Shown here piece by piece: positions 30,160 to 38,963 of a stretch of 64,000 nucleotides of DNA (position 1 is the first letter of the stretch; each line of letters opens with the position of its first letter). The notes under the pieces are model-generated. The model had not been told where the DNA came from. It saw only the letters and a program-made list of their open reading frames with translations, and did not search any database. Position numbers and translations under genes: made by a program. Origin of the DNA: Flavobacterium taihuense (lineage in GTDB: Bacteria; Bacteroidota; Bacteroidia; Flavobacteriales; Flavobacteriaceae). The DNA is taken from NCBI RefSeq assembly GCF_019351435.1, contig NZ_JAHWYN010000011.1, forward strand, positions 89,570 to 153,569. The letters are read 5' to 3'.

Positions 30160-31158
30160 ATGTTGTTTTCATTGATCATTCCCGTTTATAATCGTCCTGA
30201 TGAAGTTGATGAATTATTAGAAAGTTTAACTAAATCTACTTATGAAGAAATTTATGAAGTTGTACTTGTAGAGGATGGTTCTACAATTCGATGTCAAGAT
30301 GTTGCTCAAAAACACGGCGATAGATTAGATATTTCGTATTACTACAAAGAAAACTCAGGTCCTGGTGACTCCAGAAACTACGGGATGAATAAAGCAAGGG
30401 GAGATTATTACATCATATTCGATTCGGATTGTATTATTCCAAGCAATTATTTGTCTGAAGTGGACAAAGCATTAAAGGAAAATTATGTGGATTGTTTTGG
30501 TGGGCCGGATAAAGCATTAGATAGTTTTTCAGATATTCAAAAAGCGATTAATTTCGCAATGACATCTTTCCTTACTACTGGAGGCATTAGAGGAGGTTCA
30601 GAAAAAATAGGCAAGTTTCAACCCCGAAGTTTTAATATGGGGTTGTCTCGAAAGGCATTTGAAGCTTCTAAAGGTTTTGGAAATATACATCCAGGGGAAG
30701 ATCCAGATTTGTCTATTCGTTTGTGGAATTTGGGTTTTGATACCCGACTTTTTCCGAATGCATTCGTATATCATAAAAGAAGAATTGATTGGGGAAAATT
30801 TACTGTCCAAGTAAATAAATTTGGCAAAGCTAGACCAATCCTCAATAGTTGGTATCCACAATATAATAAATTAACTTTTTTCTTCCCAACGTTTTTTATA
30901 ATAGGATTTTTTGTATCTTTAGTATTATTGGTTTTTAATCAAGATTTTCTGCTTAAATTTTATTTTGCTTACTTTCTGGCATTGTTTTTGCTTTCTTCTA
31001 TTCAGAATAAAAGTATTAAAATTGGCTATTTATCGATTATTGCAGTTTGGAAACAGTTTTATGGATACGGATTAGGATTTTTAAAGTCTTATGTTAAAGT
31101 AATTATTTTGAAGCAAGATCCAAAGATTGCTTTCCCTGAATTGTTTTTTAAAATATAG
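30160..31158 (+). CDS. Family 2 glycosyltransferase with C-terminal membrane anchor
   Basis: 332 residues. GT-A fold: SLIIPVYNRPDEVDELLESL, VVLVEDGST, the DxD-like motif FDSDCIIPSNY, and GEDPDLSIRLWNLG, the usual base-containing segment (ED). Two or three hydrophobic helices (TFFFPTFFIIGFFVSLVLLVF and FYFAYFLALFLLSS) anchor the C-terminus. It likely transfers a sugar from a nucleotide donor onto a lipid or glycan acceptor in the cytoplasmic membrane. Acceptor unknown. coaE starts 2 nt after the stop. Confidence 0.9.
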   Translation: MLFSLIIPVYNRPDEVDELLESLTKSTYEEIYEVVLVEDGSTIRCQDVAQKHGDRLDISYYYKENSGPGDSRNYGMNKARGDYYIIFDSDCIIPSNYLSEVDKALKENYVDCFGGPDKALDSFSDIQKAINFAMTSFLTTGGIRGGSEKIGKFQPRSFNMGLSRKAFEASKGFGNIHPGEDPDLSIRLWNLGFDTRLFPNAFVYHKRRIDWGKFTVQVNKFGKARPILNSWYPQYNKLTFFFPTFFIIGFFVSLVLLVFNQDFLLKFYFAYFLALFLLSSIQNKSIKIGYLSIIAVWKQFYGYGLGFLKSYVKVIILKQDPKIAFPELFFKI

Positions 31159-31160
31159 AT

Positions 31161-31757
31161 ATGACAAAAATAATTGGTTTAACGGGAGGAATTGGGAGCG
31201 GTAAAACCACTGTTGCCAATGAGTTTGTTTCTCTTGGAATCCCAGTTTACATTACAGATCAAGAAGCTAAAAAATTGATGCAGTCTGATATTGTTTTGAA
31301 TCAGATTAAAGAAGAATTTGGAAATGCTATTTTTGAAGAAGGTGTATTGGTACGGGAGAAATTATCCGAAATCGTGTTTAAGGATGCCAATAGGTTAGCT
31401 AAACTCAATAGCATTGTACATCCAGCAGTTAAGCAACATTTTAAGAAATGGCTTTTAGAGCATCAAAATGATCCATTTGTTATTTATGAAAGCGCAATTT
31501 TATTTGAAAGTGGTAGTTATAGAGAATGTGACTTTGTAATAAATGTAGTGGCACCACTAGAAACAAGAATTCAAAGGGTTATAGAAAGAGATAAAACTAC
31601 CCGAGAAAAAGTTTTGGAAAGAATGAAAAATCAATGGAATGATGAAGAAAAATCATCAAAAAGTGATTTTATTATTGAAAACACTAGTATGGAGGTGATA
31701 AAGTTAGAGATTGTTAAAATTCTTAAATTTTTAAGAATTAATCAAATCAAGTCTTAA
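31161..31757 (+). CDS. coaE: Dephospho-CoA kinase
   Basis: 198 residues, normal length. P-loop GLTGGIGSGKTTVANEF, substrate-site segment ITDQEAKKLM, the DxD-like LNSIVHPAVKQHF and VIYESAILFESG, and the lid arginines ERDKTTREKVLERMKNQW. It phosphorylates dephospho-CoA to coenzyme A. It is co-transcribed with the glycosyltransferase gene. The two-component genes start 59 nt later behind a separate -7 element. Confidence 0.97.
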   Translation: MTKIIGLTGGIGSGKTTVANEFVSLGIPVYITDQEAKKLMQSDIVLNQIKEEFGNAIFEEGVLVREKLSEIVFKDANRLAKLNSIVHPAVKQHFKKWLLEHQNDPFVIYESAILFESGSYRECDFVINVVAPLETRIQRVIERDKTTREKVLERMKNQWNDEEKSSKSDFIIENTSMEVIKLEIVKILKFLRINQIKS

Positions 31758-31803
31758 ATGTTAATCTTTGGTTAATGTATTATTTACTATATTGTTAAAA
31801 TAC

Positions 31804-31811
31804 TAATTTTG
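31804..31811 (+). promoter_or_regulatory. -7 promoter element abutting the sensor-kinase start
   Basis: TAATTTTG matches TAnnTTTG and ends only 5 nt before the ATG at 31817. If used, the transcript would begin at or within a base or two of the start codon, i.e. be leaderless. No TTG lies at 17-23 nt upstream. Confidence 0.5.
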
Positions 31812-31816
31812 CTTAA

Positions 31817-33400
31817 ATGAATAAATTATTTTTTAGATTACTTGTCTTGTTAATGAGTTTATCCCTAATTGGGATAATTCTTGTGCAGGTATATTGGTTT
31901 AATACTTCTTTTAGAAATAATGACGAGCAGTTTAAGTTTCATGTTAAGCAAGTAATTGGCAATGTTGCAGAAAAGTTGCACAATCGAGAGGCTTACAGTT
32001 TTTATGATAAATACAATCATTATAAAGACAGTACTGGTAAAGTACCAAAAAGGAATGATTTATTAGAGTTCTATTATGTCCAAAAAAACCCAAGAACCAA
32101 TAAAACTATCATTTACTCTAATAGTATAATATCAGAAGATTTTAAAATTTCGTCTGGATTATTTGATAAGAAATTTGATACTGAAAGTTTTAAAAACTTC
32201 AATTCCAAAAGGGTTACTGAGGTCTATAATAACAATAATATTGATAATTCCAGTTTACAGCAAAGTTTGATTCCTGATGTAAAAATCGAAAAATCAGGAA
32301 ATTTAGATATTTTAGATAATGCGCAATTTGAAATTTTCTTTAAAGATATTGCTTCTGCAATGCCACTTCAGGAAAGAATTTCAAAAGAGGTTTTAAGAGA
32401 GATTATAAAAAAGGAATTAGAAGAATATGGTGTGAAAACCAAATTTGAGTTTGGAATTTACAGCAATGGGATTGCAACAAAAGTAAAGTCGGATAACTTT
32501 AAATATGATAAAGAAAATTCATATTCTATACCAATTTTTACAGATAATGAAGGAAATGAAAAGTATAAGTTATACGTTGAGTTTCCGCATAAAAAGAAAT
32601 TTTTATTATCTCAATTAGTAAGTATTACGATATTGTCCATCATTTTTACGTTAATTATTATAATTGCCTATACAAGTGCTTTAAATCAGTTAATACGTCA
32701 AAGGCAAATTTCGGAGATTAAGACCGATTTTATTAATAACATGACGCATGAATTTAAAACACCTATTGCCACAATAAATTTAGCTTTGGATGCCATCCGA
32801 AACCCTAAGATTATTGATGATAAGGAAAAGGTTTTTAAGTACCTTGATATGATAAGGGATGAAAATAAGCGCATGCATGCACAAGTGGAAAATGTATTGA
32901 GAATTTCTAAATTAGAAAAGAAAGAATTAAATATTATAAAAGAATCAAGTGATATTGAAGAGGTTATAAATGATGCTATTGAGCATGTGAGTTTGATTCT
33001 TGAAGACAGGGAGGGAAGTATAAATACTCATTTTGGAGCAATTAGAAAAACAGTATTGTTAAACGATGTTCATTTTACGAATGTAGTGGTGAATATTTTG
33101 GAAAATGCTATAAAATACACACCAGGTATTCCAAAAATAGATATTTACACCGAAAATATTAAGGATATGGTTCTTGTAAAAATAAAAGATAATGGTGTTG
33201 GTATGAGTAAAATAGCTCAAAAAAGAATTTTTGAAAAATTTTACAGAGAACATACCGGGGACATACATAATGTAAAAGGCCATGGTTTAGGTCTTGCTTA
33301 TGTAAAAAGAATTGTAGACGATCATAATGGTCAAATATATGTAGAAAGTGAAAAGGGAAAAGGAAGTACCTTCATAATAAAATTACCTTTAATAAATTAG
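31817..33400 (+). CDS. rprX: Sensor histidine kinase, RprX-like
   Basis: 527 residues. Two membrane helices: residues ~7-27 (LLVLLMSLSLIGIILVQVYWF) and ~265-290 (LVSITILSIIFTLIIIIAYTS) enclose a periplasmic sensing region of about 235 residues. The phosphorylated His311 is in NNMTHEFKTPIATI. The ATPase domain has N box NILENAIKYTP, G1 KIKDNGVGM and G2 GHGLGLAYVKRI. Layout and sequence fit RprX of Bacteroidetes. The response-regulator gene follows after 3 nt. The sensed signal is unknown. Confidence 0.92.
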   Translation: MNKLFFRLLVLLMSLSLIGIILVQVYWFNTSFRNNDEQFKFHVKQVIGNVAEKLHNREAYSFYDKYNHYKDSTGKVPKRNDLLEFYYVQKNPRTNKTIIYSNSIISEDFKISSGLFDKKFDTESFKNFNSKRVTEVYNNNNIDNSSLQQSLIPDVKIEKSGNLDILDNAQFEIFFKDIASAMPLQERISKEVLREIIKKELEEYGVKTKFEFGIYSNGIATKVKSDNFKYDKENSYSIPIFTDNEGNEKYKLYVEFPHKKKFLLSQLVSITILSIIFTLIIIIAYTSALNQLIRQRQISEIKTDFINNMTHEFKTPIATINLALDAIRNPKIIDDKEKVFKYLDMIRDENKRMHAQVENVLRISKLEKKELNIIKESSDIEEVINDAIEHVSLILEDREGSINTHFGAIRKTVLLNDVHFTNVVVNILENAIKYTPGIPKIDIYTENIKDMVLVKIKDNGVGMSKIAQKRIFEKFYREHTGDIHNVKGHGLGLAYVKRIVDDHNGQIYVESEKGKGSTFIIKLPLIN

Positions 33401-33403
33401 AGT

Positions 33404-34111
33404 ATGGAAAACACAAATAAAAAAATACTATTAGTAGAAGATGACCTTAATTTTGGTGCAGTTCTTAAAGACTATTTAATGCTAAATGATTTTGATGTTG
33501 TTTTGGCTAAGAATGGTATGGAAGGTTTTGAAAAGTTCAAAAAGGACTCCTATGATCTATGTATCCTAGATGTCATGATGCCTTACAAAGATGGATATAC
33601 TTTGGCTAAAGAAATAAGAGAAAAAAATAATGATGTGCCTATCATTTTCCTAACAGCAAAATCTATGAAAGAGGATGTTTTAAAAGGATATAAAGCGGGT
33701 GCTGATGATTATTTGAACAAACCTTTTGATTCTGAAGTTTTATTGATGAAAATAAAAGCGATTATTCAAAGAAAAGCATCTGATGTGAAAACGGAAGCAG
33801 TTCAATTTGAGTTCAATGTCGGTAAATTTCATTTGAATTCAAAACTTAGGTTCTTAACGTTTAATAACGAAGAGCCTATTAAGTTATCTCCAAAAGAGAA
33901 TGAACTGCTTAAAATGTTGATTCTGCATGAAAATGACTTAATGCCCAGAGAATTGGCTTTGACAAAGATATGGAGAGATGATAACTATTTTACATCAAGA
34001 AGTATGGATGTTTACATCGCTAAACTAAGAAAGTATTTAAAACAAGACGAGGATGTTGAAATTTTAAACATTCACGGAGAAGGATTTAGATTAGTTGTAA
34101 AAGCTAAATAA
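33404..34111 (+). CDS. rprY: OmpR/PhoB-type response regulator, RprY-like
   Basis: 235 residues. Receiver domain with acidic EDD at 12-14, phosphorylated Asp56 (ILDVMMPYKDG) and Lys in YLNKPFD. The C-terminal winged helix has KLSPKENELLKMLILHEND, RSMDVYIAKLRKYLK and IHGEGFRLVV, the OmpR/PhoB pattern. Paired with the upstream kinase and close to RprY, which in P. gingivalis and B. fragilis controls envelope- and stress-related genes. A convergent terminator follows. Confidence 0.95.
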   Translation: MENTNKKILLVEDDLNFGAVLKDYLMLNDFDVVLAKNGMEGFEKFKKDSYDLCILDVMMPYKDGYTLAKEIREKNNDVPIIFLTAKSMKEDVLKGYKAGADDYLNKPFDSEVLLMKIKAIIQRKASDVKTEAVQFEFNVGKFHLNSKLRFLTFNNEEPIKLSPKENELLKMLILHENDLMPRELALTKIWRDDNYFTSRSMDVYIAKLRKYLKQDEDVEILNIHGEGFRLVVKAK

Positions 34112-34130
34112 TCCAATTTGTATATTCATA

Positions 34131-34163
34131 AAAAAAGCTTCGAAATTAATCGAAGCTTTTTTT
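34131..34163. terminator. Bidirectional terminator between rprY and thioesterase
   Basis: AAAAAAGCTTCGA (34131-34143) pairs with TCGAAGCTTTTTT (34150-34162). A-run on one side and T-run on the other serve both converging genes. Confidence 0.92.
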
Positions 34164-34902
34164 ATTTCCAATTGAGTTGTAATGCAAAGCATGTTTTGTC
34201 TTCTTTAGTAATGCTAAAAACAGCATCTGTATTGTTTATGTTTTCATGTATAATCACTTTATCCTTGAGTGAAAGTTCCTTTAAAAAATTCATTTCGAAG
34301 CTTTTTATTTCCTGAGACAATATTTTAGTTTCATCAACCAAATCCAAACACCATTCTAGGTATTTTACATTATTGGCATGATTAACAATGTCTAAATCCG
34401 ATAGAAAAACGGTTCTCTCAAATACCATTTCTTTTTCGTGGTTTAAATTTATTTTTGAAAAGCCCAATTCGGTGGCTTTGTTTTCAGGATACAATTCAAA
34501 ATGTTGGTAAGGAAGTGCTAAAGGTTCGGGTCTGCGAGCTTTGGTGTTGAAAACTGCCCAAAAAGTTTCGGACCCTACTATTTTTTTACCATTTACATGC
34601 ATTTCAAGAGCCCGCACCGAACGTGAATTTTCGAGTGAATTAATCCAAGTTTTTACCGTTACAACGTCTCTCCATTTGGGGAGTTCAGTAATTTCCACAC
34701 GCATTCTGCTCAAAACCCAAGCCTGATTGAATTCCTGCATATCGGTAAAACTGATACCTCCAACTTCGGAATGAGCAGCAGCTGTTAATTGCAAAAGATT
34801 GCATAAATCGGTGTATTTTAAGTATCCAGTGGGAGTACATTGCGTAAAATTGATTTCCCAGTTTTTACTTAAAACAGAAGTGAAATTTGGATCTATTGGC
34901 AT
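34162..34902 (-). CDS. Acyl-ACP thioesterase (FatA/FatB-like)
   Basis: 246 residues forming two tandem hot-dog folds. Segment one contains CTPTGYLKYTDLCNLLQLTAAAHS and the linker helix SFTDMQEFNQAWVLSRMRVEI. The second hot-dog has the conserved DIVNHANNVKYLEWCLDL, which includes the Asn/His catalytic pattern of plant and bacterial acyl-ACP thioesterases. It should hydrolyse acyl-ACP to free fatty acid. It lies downstream of miaA on the same strand, about 30 nt apart, with a heptamer repeat in between. Confidence 0.9.
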   Translation of the reverse strand: MPIDPNFTSVLSKNWEINFTQCTPTGYLKYTDLCNLLQLTAAAHSEVGGISFTDMQEFNQAWVLSRMRVEITELPKWRDVVTVKTWINSLENSRSVRALEMHVNGKKIVGSETFWAVFNTKARRPEPLALPYQHFELYPENKATELGFSKINLNHEKEMVFERTVFLSDLDIVNHANNVKYLEWCLDLVDETKILSQEIKSFEMNFLKELSLKDKVIIHENINNTDAVFSITKEDKTCFALQLNWK

Positions 34903-34912
34903 ATAAATAATT

Positions 34913-34947
34913 ATGAATTATGAATTATGAATTATGAATTATGAATT
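34913..34947. repeat. Five tandem copies of the heptamer ATGAATT
   Basis: ATGAATT repeated five times without interruption from 34913 to 34947. The last codons and the stop of miaA (minus strand: ..CAT AAT TCA TAA) are made of this repeat. Seven is not a multiple of three, so a change in copy number would shift frames. Confidence 0.9.
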
Positions 34948-35858
34948 TGTTCATTAATATAACTAATAATTTTTGCTCTATCAGCTAAATAATCAAACCA
35001 TTTAGTGTTCTCTTTTCGTCTGAACCATGTGAGTTGGCGCTTTGAAAATCGGCGAGTATTCTTTTTGATCTCTTCGATGGCAAAAGGTAAAGTAAATTCT
35101 CCGTCAAAATAACTGAATAATTCTCTATAGCCTACTGTTTGTAGGGCGTTTAGTTCTTTGTTTGGATATAAAGCTTCGGCTTCCGCCAAAAGTCCTTCAT
35201 TGATCATGATATCCACTCGCTGGTTGATTCTATCGTAAATTACATTTCTATCTGCTTCAAGACCAATGATGATGGATGTGAAATTGCGGTTGTTTTTCTT
35301 TTGGTTTAAAAAAGAAGAATAGGGTTTGCCAGTTCCCAGACAGACTTCCACAAAGCGCATCATACGTTGTGGGTTTTGTAAAGTTTGTGGATTTTCGGAA
35401 GTTATTCTCTGAAAATAGATAGGATCCAATGTTTCTAATTGCTGTTGAAGGTATTCTATCCCTGAAGTTTCATAATTTGAATTTACATTTTCTCGGATCG
35501 AAGGATCTAAGGGAGTAAATTCGTCAAAGCCTTTTATTATGGCATCTACATACAATCCTGAACCTCCTACGAGTATGGCATAATCATTGGTTTGGAATAG
35601 TTCTTCGATTTTAGTCAGCGCTTCTTTTTCGAAATCACCAACGGTATAAGTATCAAAAATGGATTTGTTTTGAATAAAATGATGTGTTGCAGCAGCCAAT
35701 TCTTCTGGGCTGGGTACAGCTGTTCCAATAGTCATTTCCTTGAAAAATTGTCGGCTGTCACAGGAAATAATTTCACAATTATAGTGACGTGCCAAGTCGA
35801 TACTTAAGGCTGTTTTTCCTATGGCTGTTGGTCCAACTATGGTGATTAAGTACTTCAT
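34932..35858 (-). CDS. miaA: tRNA dimethylallyltransferase
   Basis: 308 residues, full length. P-loop VGPTAIGKTALSIDLA, the DSRQFFKEMTIGTAVPS motif, VGGSGLYVDAII, and the tRNA-binding QTVGYRELFSYFDGE and RRFSKRQLTWFRR segments. It adds a dimethylallyl group to A37 of tRNAs reading U-starting codons. The C-terminal residues QIHNS are encoded by the heptamer repeat, so the exact end may vary between strains. The thioesterase gene follows on the same strand. Confidence 0.97.
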   Translation of the reverse strand: MKYLITIVGPTAIGKTALSIDLARHYNCEIISCDSRQFFKEMTIGTAVPSPEELAAATHHFIQNKSIFDTYTVGDFEKEALTKIEELFQTNDYAILVGGSGLYVDAIIKGFDEFTPLDPSIRENVNSNYETSGIEYLQQQLETLDPIYFQRITSENPQTLQNPQRMMRFVEVCLGTGKPYSSFLNQKKNNRNFTSIIIGLEADRNVIYDRINQRVDIMINEGLLAEAEALYPNKELNALQTVGYRELFSYFDGEFTLPFAIEEIKKNTRRFSKRQLTWFRRKENTKWFDYLADRAKIISYINEQIHNS

Positions 35859-35866
35859 CTTCTTTT

Positions 35867-36000
35867 TTAGCCCAGATGGTAACGAAAACCCCGGAATTAT
35901 TCTAGTTTGTTTTTCTTGTTATAAAAGAGCGACTGAAAGAAGCTCCTTTTATACCTTAGAAAAACTACAGCAATAATGAGGAGTTGTAGTGTACAGCTGG
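35867..36000 (-). repeat. Dispersed palindromic repeat, degenerate copy F
   Basis: Read on the minus strand: AGCTGTACACTACAACTCC at one end, TATAAAAGGAGCTTC in the middle and GTTACCATCTGGGCTAAA at the other. These match the CCGCTGTACAC, AAAAGGAT.CTTC and CCATCGGGGCTAAA blocks of copies C and D, with extra sequence inserted. It occupies the whole miaA-channel spacer. Assignment is tentative. Confidence 0.5.
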
Positions 36001-36005
36001 ATTAG

Positions 36006-36854
36006 CTACTGATTGTTATTTAATTTGTTACCACAATGATAACAAAATTTTGCTTCCTTGTTTTGTGTGAGTGCACCACATGTTGTACAAGTAATTTTAG
36101 TATTATCTACGTTTATGTCTTGATTTGTGTTTCTTTTTGCAAATTCAGCGGTTACAATACCGGTAGGAACGGCTATGATTCCATATCCTAATATCATTAC
36201 CAATGCTGCTAAAAATTGTCCAAGAGGAGTTTGAGGGGAAATATCACCATATCCAACGGTTGTTAACGTTACAATAGTCCAATAAATACTCATGGGAATA
36301 CTTGTGAAGCCACTTTCTTTACTTTCAACAATGTACATCACTGAGCCAATTATGATGGTGCTAATAAGGACAAAATAAATAAAAACAGTTATTTTTCCTC
36401 TGCTGGCTTTTAAAGCCTCTTTCATATGGATGGATTGACTGGTAAATTTTGGATGATTAAGAATTTTGAATAACCTTAACAAACGCAATGCCCGAATAAC
36501 GGATAAAATTCTTGTTCCAGGAAAAAAAATCGACAAATACATTGGTAATGTTGCGATTAAATCAATTATCCCGTAAAAACTGCATATGTATTTTATAGGT
36601 TTGTCTGTAGAAATTATTCGTAATATGTATTCGAGTGAAAAGAAGATTGTAATCGCCCATTCAAAAAATATGAGTTGGTTGTGGTATTTTGCATCAAAAC
36701 TTTGTACCGTTTCCATCATTACCAAAAAGACACTCAAAAGAATGATTCCTAAGAGGATCAAATCAAATAATCTACCAGCTTTTGTACTTGTGCCATAGAT
36801 TATGATTTGAGTTTCCTTTCTGAAAACTTCATATTTGGAATTGATTTTTTTCAA
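36006..36854 (-). CDS. Voltage-gated-type potassium channel with C-terminal zinc ribbon
   Basis: 282 residues. Six-helix Kv plan: S1-S3 between ~25 and 110, an S4 segment with regularly spaced arginines (TRILSVIRALRLLRLFKIL), S5, and the selectivity filter TVGYGDISP before S6 (FLAALVMILGYGIIAVPTGIV). After S6 a short linker leads to a four-cysteine ribbon (CTTCGALTQNKEAKFCYHCG). K+ selectivity is inferred from the filter. The ribbon may sense metal or redox state or aid assembly; that is speculation. Neighbour genes give no clue. Confidence 0.9.
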   Translation of the reverse strand: MKKINSKYEVFRKETQIIIYGTSTKAGRLFDLILLGIILLSVFLVMMETVQSFDAKYHNQLIFFEWAITIFFSLEYILRIISTDKPIKYICSFYGIIDLIATLPMYLSIFFPGTRILSVIRALRLLRLFKILNHPKFTSQSIHMKEALKASRGKITVFIYFVLISTIIIGSVMYIVESKESGFTSIPMSIYWTIVTLTTVGYGDISPQTPLGQFLAALVMILGYGIIAVPTGIVTAEFAKRNTNQDINVDNTKITCTTCGALTQNKEAKFCYHCGNKLNNNQ

Positions 36855-36870
36855 TTATGAATTGTTATTT

Positions 36871-38232
36871 TTAAAAATTAATAATTTTCAGTACTCTGTT
36901 TTTTCTCAAATAGTTTTGAATATAAGCTCTAGTATCTCTATTGTTTGGCATAGGAACCAGTATGTTCTTTAGAATTTCGGGGTTGTTAATTTGATAATTC
37001 AAATCATAAAATGCATATCCTTTATAAATTCCTTGTTCAATCAATATTGCGCTGTGTTCTCCTGTTTTTCGACCTTTGTCTATGATAATCATGTTTTTGT
37101 TGTCAAAAAGGTTTTTGTCAATAAAGACCTGAACTCTGGAATTGTATTCTTCGGGAGTTATTTGTCCTATACATGCGCCATCACATACATTGTTTGGATT
37201 TTCTGAACAAACACTTTTTGCATCCAAAAGCCCAGTTAGCTTTGGGCATAGCAGGTAGTTGGTTGTTATTCGGTTCAATGCGCCTTTTCCTTCTTGTTGA
37301 TTAGGAAAAGAGGTGACTTCTTTCTTGCGTCCATCCGCTTTTTGAAGTTTTAAATTCAAATATCCATTTAGGTCTTTTTCGGCATAAATAGCCCAGGCCA
37401 TTGTGTTTTTGCGCGCCATTCGATTGTAAATGGGGCGATTTTTCTTTATTTCTTCGGATTCTTTTAAGAGTGCAATCAATTCACTTCCAGTTTCTTCGTA
37501 GGTTACGGTGAATACTTCGTTTTGGATTTTCTTGGCACTGGTGGTTATTCCTGTAAAATGCTGATTGACTCTTTTCTTTATGTTCTTGCTTTGTCCGATG
37601 TATATAATTTTGCCATCTTCTCGATGGATGTAATAGATCCCTGTTTTGGAAGGAAGGCTTTCTATTATGTCTAATAATTTAGGTGAAACGCCTTTGATAA
37701 CTTCAAATTTGATGAGTTCTTTGGTGATGGTTTTCTCCAAATCTTTGTCCAAAAGCATCTTAAAAAGTTTGACTGTAGCCATCGCATCGCCACTGGCTCT
37801 GTGTCTATCTGCCATTGGAATTCCCAGCGCTCGCACTAGTTTGCCTAGGCTATGTGAAGGTTGTTCTGGTAATAATCGTTGCGATAATTCTACTGTACAG
37901 AGGGTTTTTATATTGAAATCATAACCCAAACGACGAAACTCGGTGCGAAGAATTCTATAATCAAAAGAGGCATTATGCGCCACTAGTACGCAGTCGTTTG
38001 TCATCTCAATAATGCGTTTGGCGACTTCAAAAAACTTTGGTGCAGAGCGGAGCATTTCATTATTGATACCCGTAAGTTTGACTACAAACGGTTGAATGGG
38101 AATTTCAGGATTAATTAAACTGATGAACTGATCTACGATTTCATGTCCATCAAATTTGTAGATAGCAATCTCCGTTATTCCTTCTTCGTTGAATTGTCCT
38201 CCTGTGGTTTCTATGTCGAGTATTGCGTACAA
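36871..38232 (-). CDS. DEDDh exonuclease fused to GIY-YIG endonuclease domain
   Basis: 453 residues. Residues 1-165 are a DnaQ-type 3'-5' exonuclease: DIETTG (Exo I), VAHNASFDYRIL (Exo II) and HRASGDAMATVKLF (Exo III, DEDDh). From ~195 a UvrC/Cho-like GIY-YIG nuclease follows (KTGIYYIHREDGKIIYIGQS, KNIKKRVNQHF). The C-terminal half contains a Cys-rich region (CPKLTGLL...CSENPNNVCDGACIGQ). The combination suggests nucleotide-excision-type or other DNA repair. Similar fusions are widespread in Bacteroidetes. It starts ~50 nt after yggS on the same strand. Confidence 0.92.
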   Translation of the reverse strand: MYAILDIETTGGQFNEEGITEIAIYKFDGHEIVDQFISLINPEIPIQPFVVKLTGINNEMLRSAPKFFEVAKRIIEMTNDCVLVAHNASFDYRILRTEFRRLGYDFNIKTLCTVELSQRLLPEQPSHSLGKLVRALGIPMADRHRASGDAMATVKLFKMLLDKDLEKTITKELIKFEVIKGVSPKLLDIIESLPSKTGIYYIHREDGKIIYIGQSKNIKKRVNQHFTGITTSAKKIQNEVFTVTYEETGSELIALLKESEEIKKNRPIYNRMARKNTMAWAIYAEKDLNGYLNLKLQKADGRKKEVTSFPNQQEGKGALNRITTNYLLCPKLTGLLDAKSVCSENPNNVCDGACIGQITPEEYNSRVQVFIDKNLFDNKNMIIIDKGRKTGEHSAILIEQGIYKGYAFYDLNYQINNPEILKNILVPMPNNRDTRAYIQNYLRKNRVLKIINF

Positions 38233-38284
38233 AATTCAGTATTCAGTTTTTAGTATTCAGTTTTAAATCTGGAACAAAATCTTT

Positions 38285-38944
38285 TTATCTTCCTCCAAAG
38301 ATACTACTTCCAATCCGAACCATTGTGCTACCACATGCAATTGCTAATTGGTAATCGCCTGACATACCCATTGAAACAGTTTGCAGTTTAAAGTTTTCAG
38401 TTTGCCGTGATTGTAATCTATCAAAAATAGATTTCAAATGGGTGAATTCTTTCTGGATTTGGTTTTGATTATCTGTAAAAGTTGCCATTCCCATTAAGCC
38501 TAAAATTTTGATATTTTTCAGCTCTTTGAATGTAGAAGAGCTTAGGATTGCTGTTAGTTCTTCTTCATCAAGACCAAATTTAGACTCTTCTTCAGCGATG
38601 TATATTTGAAGTAAACAATCAATAATTCGATTGTTTTTTTTGGCTTGTTTGTCAATTTCTTCTAATAATTTCAAACTATCGATTCCATGAATCAAACTCA
38701 CAAAAGGAGCCATGTATTTGACCTTATTGGTTTGTACGTGACCAATCATGTGCCATTCGATATCTTTGGGCATTTGTTCCCATTTGTCGACCATTTCCTG
38801 TATTTTGTTTTCACCAAAAATACGCTGACCAGCAGTATAGGCTTCCATCAAATCGACAACAGGTTTGGTTTTGGAAACCGCTACCAAAGTAACATGTTCC
38901 GGAAGAGTCGATTTTATATTGAGGAGGTTTTGTTGGATGGACAT
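38285..38944 (-). CDS. yggS: YggS-family PLP homeostasis protein
   Basis: 219 residues, slightly shorter than E. coli YggS (234) as in other Bacteroidota. The PLP-binding Lys lies in VTLVAVSKTKP. Other family motifs are FGENKIQEMVDKW, IEWHMIGHVQTNKVK, LGLMGMATF and SMGMSGDYQLAIACGSTMVRIGS (read as SMGMSGDYQLAI). It binds pyridoxal 5'-phosphate without known enzyme activity and helps keep B6 vitamers and amino acids balanced. It follows the hydroxyacyl-CoA dehydrogenase gene by 19 nt. Confidence 0.96.
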   Translation of the reverse strand: MSIQQNLLNIKSTLPEHVTLVAVSKTKPVVDLMEAYTAGQRIFGENKIQEMVDKWEQMPKDIEWHMIGHVQTNKVKYMAPFVSLIHGIDSLKLLEEIDKQAKKNNRIIDCLLQIYIAEEESKFGLDEEELTAILSSSTFKELKNIKILGLMGMATFTDNQNQIQKEFTHLKSIFDRLQSRQTENFKLQTVSMGMSGDYQLAIACGSTMVRIGSSIFGGR

Positions 38945-38963
38945 GAATTGATTTTGTTAAAGA

